From contig NZ_MIJB01000018.1 in the NCBI RefSeq assembly GCF_002174305.1, positions 62,001-126,000 of the forward strand: DNA of 64,000 bases, written 5' to 3'. The position numbers were made by a program, and so were the translations under genes. Source of the stretch: Aeromicrobium sp. PE09-221. Lineage in GTDB: Bacteria > Actinomycetota > Actinomycetes > Propionibacteriales > Nocardioidaceae. The notes under the pieces are model-generated. The model was given only the letters and a program-made list of their open reading frames with translations, ran no database searches and had not been told where the DNA came from. Below are positions 57,195-64,000 of the stretch, piece after piece (position 1 is the stretch's first letter; each line of letters starts with the position of its first letter).

Positions 57195-58449
57195 ATCCAC
57201 CCGTATCCGCCTCGACTCGATCGAGCGGGCCGTCGCCGATATCGCTGCCGGCAGGGCGATCGTCGTCGTCGACGATGAGAACCGTGAGAACGAGGGCGAC
57301 CTGATCTTCGCCGCCTCGAAGGCGACACCGGAGCTGATGGCCTTCCTCGTGCGGTACTCCAGCGGTCTGATCTGCGCTCCGGTCGTGGGCGAGATCCTCG
57401 ACCGGCTGGCGATCCCGCTGATGACCCCGCACAACCGCGATCGCCTGCGGACCGCGTACACGGTCTCGATCGATGCCCGTGATGGCGTCACCACGGGCAT
57501 CTCGGCGGCCGACCGTGCTCGCACCTGCCGGGTGCTGGCCGATTCGGCGACTGAGCCCTTCGAGCTGGTGCAGCCCGGGCACATCGTGCCTCTGCGCGCC
57601 AAGCCCGGGGGAGTCCTCGAGCGGCCTGGGCACACGGAGGCCGCCGTCGACTTCGCGCGACTCGCCGGCCTCACTCAGGCCGGGGTGATCGGCGAGGTCA
57701 TGAACGACGACGGCACGCTGAAGCGCCTGCCGGAGCTGCGGGCCTTCGCGGACGAGCACGGCCTCGCCCTGGTCTCGATCGAGGACCTGCAGGTATACCG
57801 CCGGCTGCACGAGTCGCAGATCGAACGACGCGCAACGACTCGGCTGCCGACGGAGTTCGGTGAGTTCACCGCCCACGGATTCCGTGACAGGATCGACGGC
57901 TCGGAGCACATCGCCCTGGTCTACGGCGACCCCGGCCGGGCCGAGGTTCTGACTCGGTTGCACTCGGAGTGCCTGACCGGTGACGTCCTCGGCTCCCGCC
58001 GGTGTGACTGCGGCCCGCAGCTGCAGGCGTCGATGGCCGCGATCACGGCTGCCGGTGCCGGCGTCGTGGTCTATCTGCGCGGGCACGAGGGACGCGGTAT
58101 AGGCCTGCTGCACAAGCTGCAGGCCTATGAGCTGCAGGACCAGGGCCGCGACACGGTGGATGCCAATCTGGAACTCGGCTTCGGGGAGGACGACCGCGAC
58201 TACGCGGCTGGCGCGCAGATGCTCCGTGCCCTGGGGATCGACTCCGTGCGGCTGCTGACCAATAACCCCGACAAGGCCGTCCAGCTGGAACGGTACGGTG
58301 TCAGGGTGGTGGAAAGGCTGCCGATCGCGGTGCGTCCGACCCGCGACAATCTGCGCTATCTGCAGACGAAGGCGGCCCGGATGGGGCACGATCTGCCCGA
58401 TCTGACCGCTTACGACGATGTCGACCTCGATCAAGGAGTCTCACTATGA
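57187..58449 (+). CDS. ribBA: bifunctional DHBP synthase / GTP cyclohydrolase II
   Basis: 420 residues. RibB half (1-205) with [18 protein letters not shown] and [12 protein letters not shown] makes dihydroxybutanone phosphate from ribulose 5-phosphate; RibA half opens GTP, with [20 protein letters not shown] (zinc cysteines) and [18 protein letters not shown] precedes ATG 57187, which overlaps ribE by 8 bp. Its stop lies on the ATGA repeat before ribH. Confidence 0.97.
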   Translation: MAESTRIRLDSIERAVADIAAGRAIVVVDDENRENEGDLIFAASKATPELMAFLVRYSSGLICAPVVGEILDRLAIPLMTPHNRDRLRTAYTVSIDARDGVTTGISAADRARTCRVLADSATEPFELVQPGHIVPLRAKPGGVLERPGHTEAAVDFARLAGLTQAGVIGEVMNDDGTLKRLPELRAFADEHGLALVSIEDLQVYRRLHESQIERRATTRLPTEFGEFTAHGFRDRIDGSEHIALVYGDPGRAEVLTRLHSECLTGDVLGSRRCDCGPQLQASMAAITAAGAGVVVYLRGHEGRGIGLLHKLQAYELQDQGRDTVDANLELGFGEDDRDYAAGAQMLRALGIDSVRLLTNNPDKAVQLERYGVRVVERLPIAVRPTRDNLRYLQTKAARMGHDLPDLTAYDDVDLDQGVSL

Positions 58450-58528
58450 GCGAGCGGAGCGAGCGAGCGTTGAGGTTCATCTCATGCCGTTATCGGCCTA
58501 GTGTTCTTTTTTCTGAGGCGGTGACGGC
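58446..58528 (+). repeat. ATGA-linked mini-ORF repeat, copy 4 (ribBA / ribH junction)
   Basis: 83-bp element from the ATGA on the ribBA stop to the ATGA of ribH. The open frame 58446-58532 (28 codons) begins [11 protein letters not shown], contains SCRYRPS and ends FSEAVTA, with its stop over the ribH start. Possible -10 TAGTGT at 58499-58504; GAGGCGG before ribH. A T6 run lies in the hairpin loop. Confidence 0.85.
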
Positions 58529-59002
58529 ATGAGCGGGCATGGAGCGCCCTCGCTGACCACGGATGCCTCGGGGGCCAAAGTGGCGATCGTCGCCTCCAGC
58601 TGGCACACCGCCGTCATGGACGGCCTCGTCGCGGGGGCGCAGCTGGCCCTCGCGGATGCGCATGCCAGCGATGTGACCCTGATCCGCACCGCCGGCTCCT
58701 TCGAACTGCCGCTCGTGGCCAAGGCGGCGGCGGAGGCCGAGTACGACGTGGTCATCGCCCTCGGCGTCATCATCCGGGGTGGGACGCCGCACTTCGAGTA
58801 CGTCTCCTCGGCGGCCACCGACGGCCTGTCCCGCGCATCCCTGGACACCGGCGTCCCGATCGGATTCGGACTGCTCACCTGTGACACGGAGGAGCAGGCC
58901 CTCGATCGCGCGGGTCTGGCCGACAGCCGGGAGGATAAGGGCCGCGAGGCCGCTGAGGCGGCCCTCGCGAGCTGGGCGACCCTCGGCTGGCTACGCGGCT
59001 GA
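58529..59002 (+). CDS. ribH: 6,7-dimethyl-8-ribityllumazine synthase
   Basis: Penultimate step of riboflavin synthesis, 157 residues. Landmarks: [52 protein letters not shown], and [18 protein letters not shown]. In one transcription unit with ribD-ribE-ribBA but set off from ribBA by the repeat. Confidence 0.96.
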   Translation: MSGHGAPSLTTDASGAKVAIVASSWHTAVMDGLVAGAQLALADAHASDVTLIRTAGSFELPLVAKAAAEAEYDVVIALGVIIRGGTPHFEYVSSAATDGLSRASLDTGVPIGFGLLTCDTEEQALDRAGLADSREDKGREAAEAALASWATLGWLRG

Positions 59003-59024
59003 CTGGTCGGCGAGGGCATCGCGA

Positions 59025-59030
59025 TAGACT
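59025..59030 (+). promoter_or_regulatory. -10 box of hisE, leaderless type
   Basis: TAGACT ends 8 nt before the ATG. Confidence 0.55.
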
Positions 59031-59038
59031 CACGTGCG

Positions 59039-59302
59039 ATGAAGACGTTCGAGGGCCTGTTCGCCGAGTTGCAGCAGAAGGCCGCTACGCGCCCGGAGGG
59101 CTCCGGCACCGTCGCTGAGATCGATGCCGGTGTCCACTTCATCGGCAAGAAGCTGGTCGAGGAGGCCGCCGAGTCGTGGATGGCGGTCGAGCACGAGGGC
59201 CCCGAGCGCGCGGCCGAGGAGCTCAGCCAGTTGCTGTACCACGCGCAGGTGATGATGATCGCCGCCGGCATCTCGCTCGACGACGTCTACGCGCATCTGT
59301 GA
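59039..59302 (+). CDS. hisE: phosphoribosyl-ATP pyrophosphatase
   Basis: Second step of histidine synthesis. 87 residues, all-alpha MazG-like fold with [21 protein letters not shown] and [16 protein letters not shown] carrying the metal-binding Glu and Asp positions. Paired with hisG, the first step, as in most actinobacteria; the rest of the his pathway lies elsewhere. Confidence 0.95.
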   Translation: MKTFEGLFAELQQKAATRPEGSGTVAEIDAGVHFIGKKLVEEAAESWMAVEHEGPERAAEELSQLLYHAQVMMIAAGISLDDVYAHL

Positions 59303-59350
59303 CGGCAGCGGGCCTCGACCACCGAATGCCCCGGGTTCCGCCGCTGCCGT
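59302..59350 (+). other. inverted repeat between hisE and hisG
   Basis: ACGGCAGCGG at 59302-59311 pairs with CCGCTGCCGT at 59341-59350 across a 29-nt loop that itself contains CCCCGGG. It starts on the last base of hisE. It may reduce read-through into hisG or stabilise the hisE message. No function is shown. Confidence 0.45.
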
Positions 59351-59383
59351 GAACCGAGCCCGATCGGACGAAAGAGTCAGACC

Positions 59384-60229
59384 ATGTTGAAGGTCGCCGT
59401 TCCCAACAAGGGGGCCTTGTCCGAGGCCGCCTCCCTCATGCTCACCGAGGCCGGCTATCGCCAGCGTCGCAATGCCAAGGACCTCGTCACCGTCGACCAC
59501 GACAATCAGGTGGAGTTCTTTTACCTGCGTCCTCGCGATATCGCCATCTACGTCGGCGAGGGGACACTCGATGTCGGCGTCACCGGCCGCGATCTGCTGT
59601 TGGACTCGGGCGCCCAGGCCGAGGAGATCATGACCCTCGGCTTCGGGGCCTCGACCTTCCGGTTCGCGGCGCCCGCCGGAACCCTGACGGCGGAGACCGA
59701 GCTCGCGGGGCGGCGCATCGCGACGTCCTATCCCGGTATCGTCCGTCCGCACCTGGAACGGCTGGGGATCGAGTCCGATGTCGTCCGGCTCGACGGGGCG
59801 GTCGAGACCTCGATCCGGCTCGGGGTCGCCGATGCGATCGCCGATGTCGTCGAGACCGGCACCACGCTGCGTCTGGCGGGTCTGGAGGTATTCGGTGAGC
59901 CGATCCTGACCTCGGAGGCCGTGGTCGTCACGCAGGGCAATGACACCGATCCTCACGGGCTGGAGGTGTTCCGTCGCCGGCTGGAGAGTGTGATCGTCGC
60001 GCGGACCTACGTGATGATGGACTACGACATCAGCATGGACCGGGTCGAGGACGCGGTCCGGTTGACGCCCGGTATCGAGTCGCCCACGGTCTCCCCGCTT
60101 CATCGCGAGGGGTGGGCGGCGGTGCGCTCGATGGTGCCGCGCGACACCGCCCAGCGGGTCATGGACGATCTGTTCGCGATCGGCGCCCGCGGCATCCTCG
60201 TCACCGACATCCTGGCGTGCCGGATCTGA
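59384..60229 (+). CDS. hisG: ATP phosphoribosyltransferase (long form)
   Basis: Committed, feedback-inhibited step of histidine synthesis. 281 residues, including the C-terminal ACT-like histidine-binding domain (from about 210), so HisZ is not needed. Signatures: KVAVPNKGALSEAA, GVTGRDLLLDSG, RIATSYPGIVRPHLE, and DAIADVVETGTTLR. TGATG overlap with the next gene. Confidence 0.96.
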   Translation: MLKVAVPNKGALSEAASLMLTEAGYRQRRNAKDLVTVDHDNQVEFFYLRPRDIAIYVGEGTLDVGVTGRDLLLDSGAQAEEIMTLGFGASTFRFAAPAGTLTAETELAGRRIATSYPGIVRPHLERLGIESDVVRLDGAVETSIRLGVADAIADVVETGTTLRLAGLEVFGEPILTSEAVVVTQGNDTDPHGLEVFRRRLESVIVARTYVMMDYDISMDRVEDAVRLTPGIESPTVSPLHREGWAAVRSMVPRDTAQRVMDDLFAIGARGILVTDILACRI

Positions 60230-60642
60230 TGTCCGAGGTGCGCAGGTTCCGTCCGGTCGCGGTGGCGATCGTGATGTGGATGTCCACGGCCGTGCTCGTG
60301 GTGATGATGATCGTCGTCGGCAATGCGATCCCTGAGGACTACCGGTTCAGCGTGCCCCAGGCACTGACCTTGTGGAGCTTCATCGGCGTGATCGCCCTAT
60401 TGGCCCTGGCCGTCACGTGGAGCACCGTGCGGGCCGACGCGGAGGGACTGACTGTCGTCAACGGCTTCCGCCGACACCGCTTCGGGTGGTCGCAGATCGC
60501 CGCGATCTCGATGCGCGACGGTGCGCCCTGGCCGACCTTGGTCACCCGCGACGATCGGCGCGTCATCCTCTTCGCGATCCAGGGCAGCGACGGCGACTCC
60601 GCCCGCGAGGCGGTCCGCTGGCTGCAGGAGCAGATCTCATGA
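60229..60642 (+). CDS. membrane protein with PH-like domain
   Basis: 137 residues. Two transmembrane helices (VAVAIVMWMSTAVLVVMMIVVG; LWSFIGVIALLALAV) followed by a small bacterial PH-fold domain with VRADAEGLTVVNGFRRHRFGWSQIAAISMRDGAPWPTL, the pattern of the bPH6 family. Function unknown. Coupled to hisG (TGATG) and to the SseB-like gene (ATGA). Confidence 0.85.
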   Translation: MSEVRRFRPVAVAIVMWMSTAVLVVMMIVVGNAIPEDYRFSVPQALTLWSFIGVIALLALAVTWSTVRADAEGLTVVNGFRRHRFGWSQIAAISMRDGAPWPTLVTRDDRRVILFAIQGSDGDSAREAVRWLQEQIS

Positions 60643-61130
60643 GCGGGGGTGAGGGACAGGAGCGGTCGCTGGCCGAGCCGGCCTTCCCCGGTGATGACGG
60701 GCAGATCGATCCGGCACTCGCGGGGGTGATGGGCGGCGAGCTCGTCGATGTGCTGAGCCGCTACGGGACCGCGCGGGTATTCGTGCCGGTGGTGGCCGTC
60801 CTGACCTCCGATCCGCAGACGGCGCTCACCGAGGGAGACAAGGGGGCCGACATGGCCGCGGTGCTGATGACCGGTGCCGACGGCCGCCAGGCTCTGCTGA
60901 CCTTCACGAGTGTCGCGGCGATGCAGCGCTGGAATCCCCGAGCCAGGCCGGTGCCGGTTTACGGCCGGGACGCGGCGCGCTCGGCTCGTGCCGAGGGCGC
61001 CACCGCGCTCCTCGTCGATCTCGGCTCCCCGGAGTTCTGTGTCGTCGAGACCGCGGATCTGGAGCACATCGCCGACGAGGACGTCCTGGTCCGCACCGAG
61101 ACCGGTACGGCGTGGGTCACACCGAGGTAG
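60639..61130 (+). CDS. SseB N-terminal-domain protein
   Basis: 163 residues, cytoplasmic. Resembles the SseB N-terminal domain family: VFVPVVAVL, DMAAVLMTGADGRQALLTFTSVAAMQRW, and ALLVDLGSPEFCVVE. Role unknown; such genes are common near hisG in actinobacteria. Starts at the ATGA shared with the PH-like gene and converges with the GNAT gene after 13 bp. Confidence 0.82.
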   Translation: MSGGEGQERSLAEPAFPGDDGQIDPALAGVMGGELVDVLSRYGTARVFVPVVAVLTSDPQTALTEGDKGADMAAVLMTGADGRQALLTFTSVAAMQRWNPRARPVPVYGRDAARSARAEGATALLVDLGSPEFCVVETADLEHIADEDVLVRTETGTAWVTPR

Positions 61131-61143
61131 CCCGCCAGAACAC

Positions 61144-62127
61144 TCATAGCGGGATGGTGATGTGGATGGTGTCGTCCACGCGCTCGACCCGCGCGACGAA
61201 TCCAGCACCCCCGACGTGACGCAGCAGCATGTCGTCCGAGCCTGCGCTGATGATCGTCAGACGGCGAGCACCTCCGGCCCTCGCTCGGGTCACCGCTTCG
61301 CGAATGAGCTGCGCGCCAAGACGGTGATTCCGCCAGTCGTCCTCGATGAGCGGCTCGAACGTCCAGACGTCCGGGTTCTCGGGTACGAGTGACCCTTGCG
61401 CCACCAGATCGGTGCCGGCCTGGACGACGAGCGACGCTCCTACCTCCGGCGCGACGAGTCGCCGCGCCATCCGGGTCGTCATCGGCATCCGCAGCGGCAC
61501 GCGATACCGCCGATACAGCGTCTCGATGCCGCATCGCTCATGGAGGGCGGCGATGAGATCGATATCGGCGAGGGTCGCCTCCCGGACGACCGGGATCGCG
61601 CCCGTCCGTGCCGAGGGCGCGATCGCCGGGACATCGATTCCGGCATTGCTCACGAGTGACACCAATGCGGTAGCGCGGTTCCTCTCTGCGAGGGTGAACG
61701 GCACGGCGCGACTGACCCGCACCACCGTTCCGTCGCGCCGGCGCAGCTCGAGCACGTCATGCCCGGCATAGTCGGCGACATCCGGCGGCGCGGTCGCCAG
61801 TAGATCGCTCAGGACGTCCTCGAGGTCGCGTTCCTCCTCGAGGATCTCGTGAACCGCGTGGAGGTAACGCGTGGGCAGGTCGGCGAGCGCGGCGTCGTCC
61901 ACCCGGGTGACGGTGACCTCCCGGCCGCCCGCCTGTTCGGCCGTGGTCGCGAGGGCGACCGGTGCGATAGATTCGGGCGCGTCGATCACGAACTCGTCGA
62001 TGGCGGTTGTGCCGGAGGACATCACCTGGAAAGCGAGGATGTTGACTCCTTCGCGGCCGTAGGCGACGGTGAGCGCCGCCAAAGTCCCCGGGCGGTCGTC
62101 CACGGCTGTGCGCACTCTCCACAACAT
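61144..62127 (-). CDS. ACT-domain GNAT acetyltransferase
   Basis: 327 residues: an N-terminal ACT domain (LWRVRTAVDDRPGTLAALTVAYGREGVNILAFQVM), a middle helical region, and a C-terminal GNAT domain from about 180 (VVREATLADIDLIAALHERCG; FEPLIEDDWRNHRLGAQLIREAVTRARAGG as the acetyl-CoA loop). The ACT part suggests control by an amino acid; actinobacterial GNAT proteins with regulatory domains include protein lysine acetyltransferases. Substrate not identifiable. The start at 62127 is preceded by GAGGGAG on the minus strand. Confidence 0.88.
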   Translation of the reverse strand: MLWRVRTAVDDRPGTLAALTVAYGREGVNILAFQVMSSGTTAIDEFVIDAPESIAPVALATTAEQAGGREVTVTRVDDAALADLPTRYLHAVHEILEEERDLEDVLSDLLATAPPDVADYAGHDVLELRRRDGTVVRVSRAVPFTLAERNRATALVSLVSNAGIDVPAIAPSARTGAIPVVREATLADIDLIAALHERCGIETLYRRYRVPLRMPMTTRMARRLVAPEVGASLVVQAGTDLVAQGSLVPENPDVWTFEPLIEDDWRNHRLGAQLIREAVTRARAGGARRLTIISAGSDDMLLRHVGGAGFVARVERVDDTIHITIPL

Positions 62128-62223
62128 GACCCGAGCATCTCCCTCGCGTGTTACAGCCCGGGGATCCGGACATGACGTGCTGATCACCGTGGCCCACGAT
62201 TTCGCAGGGAACAACCGGCCTGC

Positions 62224-62229
62224 TAGGAT
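62224..62229 (+). promoter_or_regulatory. -10 box of the infC operon
   Basis: TAGGAT; gives a leader of about 165 nt before infC. Confidence 0.5.
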
Positions 62230-62342
62230 GGTTGATCGAAGTGGAGGTCACCTCCCACCTGCCTGGTCCTCGGACCTTGAGGTTCTGCGCATGGCGTACA
62301 CGTGTCGTCATGCGTCTGGAGTGGAATCGCCCGCTCCGCTGG

Positions 62343-62370
62343 TGGCCTTCGTTTCGCGGAGGCCATTTTC
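62343..62370 (+). terminator. candidate attenuator hairpin in the infC leader
   Basis: TGGCCT at 62343-62348 pairs with AGGCCA at 62360-62365 across 11 nt, followed directly by TTTTC. A short Trp-containing open frame from ATG 62310 runs through it. Terminator strength is modest; attenuation is an inference. Confidence 0.45.
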
Positions 62371-62392
62371 ATGTCCTCCCTCCACGACCCAC

Positions 62393-62405
62393 AGGAGGAC
62401 CCATC
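62393..62405 (+). promoter_or_regulatory. Shine-Dalgarno and rare ATC start codon of infC
   Basis: AGGAGG at 62393-62398, four bases, then ATC AGC AAC GAG. IF3 uses AUU or AUC starts in many bacteria so that IF3 itself represses the message by rejecting the non-canonical codon. Confidence 0.85.
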
Positions 62406-63092
62406 AGCAACGAGCTGCGCGTCAACGAGCGGATTCGCGTTCCCGAAGTACGCCTCGTCGGACCGAGTGGTGAGCAAGTCGGCATCGTCCGTATCGAGGA
62501 TGCCCTGCGCCTGGCCGCCGAGGCCGACCTCGACCTCGTCGAGGTGGCCCCCCAGGCACGCCCGCCGGTCGCCCGTCTCATGGACTACGGCAAGTTCAAG
62601 TACGAGGCGGCGCAGAAGGCCCGCGAGTCCCGACGCAACCAGACGAACACGATCATCAAGGAGATGAAGCTCCGGCCGAAGATCGATCAGCACGACTACG
62701 ACACCAAGAAGGGTCACGTCGTGCGGTTCCTCAAGGCCGGGGACAAGGTCAAGATCACGATCATGTTCCGTGGCCGTGAGCAGCACCGTCCCGAGCTCGG
62801 CTTCCGCCTGCTGCAGAAGCTCGCCGAGGACGTGCAGGACCTCGGCTTCATCGAGTCGAACGCCCGCCAGGACGGTCGCAATATGACGATGGTGCTCGGC
62901 CCTCACAAGAAGAAGTCCGAAGCGCAGGCGCAGGTCCGGGCCGAGAAGGAACAGACCACCGCCCAGCGAGTCGCGGATGCCGAGGCGGAGGCGGAGGCCG
63001 AGAAGGCCCACCGCGAAGCCCATCAGCAGAATGCGACGCCGAAGAAGCCCCGGCGTCGCTCGGAGAACCTCGACCCAGACATGGAGGCATAA
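62403..63092 (+). CDS. infC: translation initiation factor IF-3
   Basis: 229 residues from the ATC start ([26 protein letters not shown]). N-terminal domain, basic linker ([19 protein letters not shown]) and C-terminal 30S-binding domain ([36 protein letters not shown]), then an acidic/Ala-rich extension of about 50 residues common in actinobacteria. An ATG at 62310 is in frame but lies within the leader and would add 31 unusual residues. Confidence 0.96.
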   Translation: MSNELRVNERIRVPEVRLVGPSGEQVGIVRIEDALRLAAEADLDLVEVAPQARPPVARLMDYGKFKYEAAQKARESRRNQTNTIIKEMKLRPKIDQHDYDTKKGHVVRFLKAGDKVKITIMFRGREQHRPELGFRLLQKLAEDVQDLGFIESNARQDGRNMTMVLGPHKKKSEAQAQVRAEKEQTTAQRVADAEAEAEAEKAHREAHQQNATPKKPRRRSENLDPDMEA

Positions 63093-63093
63093 C

Positions 63094-63288
63094 ATGCCGA
63101 AGTTCAAGCCCCACTCGGGCATGAAGAAGCGCGTCAAGACCACGGGCAAGGGCAAGCTGCGTCGCCAGCAGGCCAACCGCTACCACCTGGCGGAGCACAA
63201 GCCCTCGTCGCGGATGCGTCGCCTCGACGGCACCACCGGCGTGTCCAAGGCCGACACTAAGCAGGTCAAGAAGCTGCTCGGGCTCTGA
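63094..63288 (+). CDS. rpmI: 50S ribosomal protein L35
   Basis: 64 residues, basic: [21 protein letters not shown] is the L35 signature. Start at the ATG one base after the infC stop; GGAGG lies in the end of infC. Part of the infC-rpmI-rplT operon. Confidence 0.97.
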   Translation: MPKFKPHSGMKKRVKTTGKGKLRRQQANRYHLAEHKPSSRMRRLDGTTGVSKADTKQVKKLLGL

Positions 63289-63327
63289 GACCCGTTCGCG
63301 ACACCAGAACTTTCTAAGGAGACACCT

Positions 63328-63720
63328 ATGGCACGCGTCAAGCGTTCCGTGAACGCCCAGAAGAAGCGCCGCGAGGTCCTCGATCGCGCTTCGGGTTACC
63401 GTGGCCAGCGTTCGCGCCTGTACCGCAAGGCCAAGGAGCAGGTCACCCACTCGCTGGTCTACTCCTACAACGACCGCCGCGCCAAGAAGGGCGACTTCCG
63501 TCGCCTCTGGATCCAGCGCATCAACGCCGCCGCGCGTGCGCAGGGTCTGACCTACAACCGCTTCATCCAGGGCCTGAAGGCCGCCGAGGTCGAGGTCGAC
63601 CGCAAGATCCTCGCCGATCTGGCCGTCAACGACATCGACGCATTCAACGCCCTCGTCGAGGTGGCCAAGGCCAACCTGCCCGAGGATGTCAACGCGCCCA
63701 AGGCCGATTCCGCGGCCTGA
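63328..63720 (+). CDS. rplT: 50S ribosomal protein L20
   Basis: 130 residues: N-terminal RNA-binding tail [38 protein letters not shown] and globular domain [30 protein letters not shown] precedes the ATG. In other bacteria L20 represses this operon; no L20-binding fold was identified in the leader by eye. Confidence 0.97.
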   Translation: MARVKRSVNAQKKRREVLDRASGYRGQRSRLYRKAKEQVTHSLVYSYNDRRAKKGDFRRLWIQRINAAARAQGLTYNRFIQGLKAAEVEVDRKILADLAVNDIDAFNALVEVAKANLPEDVNAPKADSAA

Positions 63721-63739
63721 GCCGGACTCGGCGACTCAC

Positions 63740-64000
63740 GTGGCGAGCCCGCCTGACGTGCTGACCGTGCGCTCCGCGCGCGTCAAGCACGCTCGGCGGC
63801 TCGCCACGAGGTCGTTCCGGGCCAAGACCGGTGAGTTCCTCGCCGAGGGCCCGCAGGCAGTGCGCGAGGCCCTGACACTCGCCGGTACCGTCATCGAGGT
63901 GTTCGCCACGTCGGATGCCTCACGCCGATACGGGAGCTGGCGCAGCGGGGGCCTGACCTGGCACGTCGTCGATGACGAGGTGCTCGCGGAGATCGCCGAC
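63740..64000 (+). CDS. SpoU/TrmH-family rRNA methyltransferase (3' truncated by window edge)
   Basis: 87 codons visible from GTG 63740. The segment VRSARVKHARRLATRSFRAKTGEFLAEGPQAVREAL is the substrate-binding N-terminal domain of SpoU/TrmH 2'-O-methyltransferases (RlmB/TsnR type); the SAM-binding knot lies beyond the edge. Position after rplT, ahead of where pheST usually lies, fits. The GTG is the best start by family alignment, though no strong Shine-Dalgarno is visible. Confidence 0.88.
   Translation, partial: MASPPDVLTVRSARVKHARRLATRSFRAKTGEFLAEGPQAVREALTLAGTVIEVFATSDASRRYGSWRSGGLTWHVVDDEVLAEIAD

Noticed and set aside
62310..62402. infC starting at the in-frame ATG 62310
   Set aside because: No Shine-Dalgarno there, unusual N-terminal extension, and a strong AGGAGG precedes the ATC start typical of infC.

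Overview
The window is GC-rich DNA packed with short operons, many GTG starts and the coding bias of an actinomycete. Gene order (thrS-HIT-pgsA-pdxST-yebC-ruvCAB-yajC-apt-relA; hisS-aspS-rarA-alaS-ruvX-mltG-aroE-aroCKB-pepQ-efp-nusB; pyrR-pyrBC-carAB-pyrF-mihF-gmk-rpoZ-coaBC-metK-priA-fmt-rsmB-rpe-rib-hisEG; infC-rpmI-rplT) is core chromosome of Actinomycetota. The order Propionibacteriales is my best guess, but no 16S or other decisive marker is present. Both ends cut genes: thrS lacks its 5' end and a SpoU-type rRNA methyltransferase lacks its 3' end. No rRNA, tRNA, phage or transposase gene was seen.

Layout. 1-11451: translation, lipid headgroup, vitamin B6, Holliday junction processing, yajC, a lipoprotein, apt and relA. 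11452-14432: a repeat cluster, an unknown secreted protein, a DUF349 protein (minus strand) and a metallo-beta-lactamase-fold protein. 14503-24544: hisS, aspS, rarA, two small unknown proteins, alaS, ruvX and mltG. 24538-30950: shikimate pathway, an A24 prepilin peptidase, a proline peptidase, efp and nusB. 31328-34889: a complete glycine betaine/choline-type ABC importer. 35027-43200: the pyrimidine operon with a PyrR-binding leader. 43239-45089: an accessory island with a DUF222-HNH gene under a LexA box, a decayed two-repeat type I-E CRISPR remnant without cas genes, and hairpins. 45090-54402: a lipoprotein, mihF, gmk, rpoZ, coaBC, metK, priA, fmt and rsmB. 54481-60229: rpe, an FMN-riboswitch riboflavin operon and hisEG. 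60229-64000: two small proteins, an ACT-GNAT protein (minus strand), and infC-rpmI-rplT with an ATC-initiated infC.

Many transcripts look leaderless: a TANNNT -10 box sits 6-8 nt before an ATG or GTG. Genes inside operons mostly overlap by ATGA, GTGA or TGATG, which implies translational coupling.

The most unusual feature is a set of short inserted elements at five gene junctions. A conserved repeat of 74-83 bp, beginning ATGAGCGAGCG and ending in a GGCGGTGnCGGC hairpin arm, lies between MBL and hisS, between ruvX and mltG (twice in tandem), between pyrB and pyrC, and between ribBA and ribH. Every copy starts on the upstream gene's stop codon as ATGA, ends on the downstream gene's ATGA, and is 3n+2 bp long, so each contains an open mini-ORF of 25-28 codons that links one gene to the next. 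A sequence-unrelated 98-bp insertion between fmt and rsmB obeys the same rule and is flanked by a 10-bp direct repeat. Other finds are a composite intergenic repeat (three 23-mers at 31-bp period plus one inverted copy) at two loci in mirror image, a 26-bp-arm hairpin inside a coding sequence, and a pair of paralogous lipoproteins, one of which stands where secDF usually lies.
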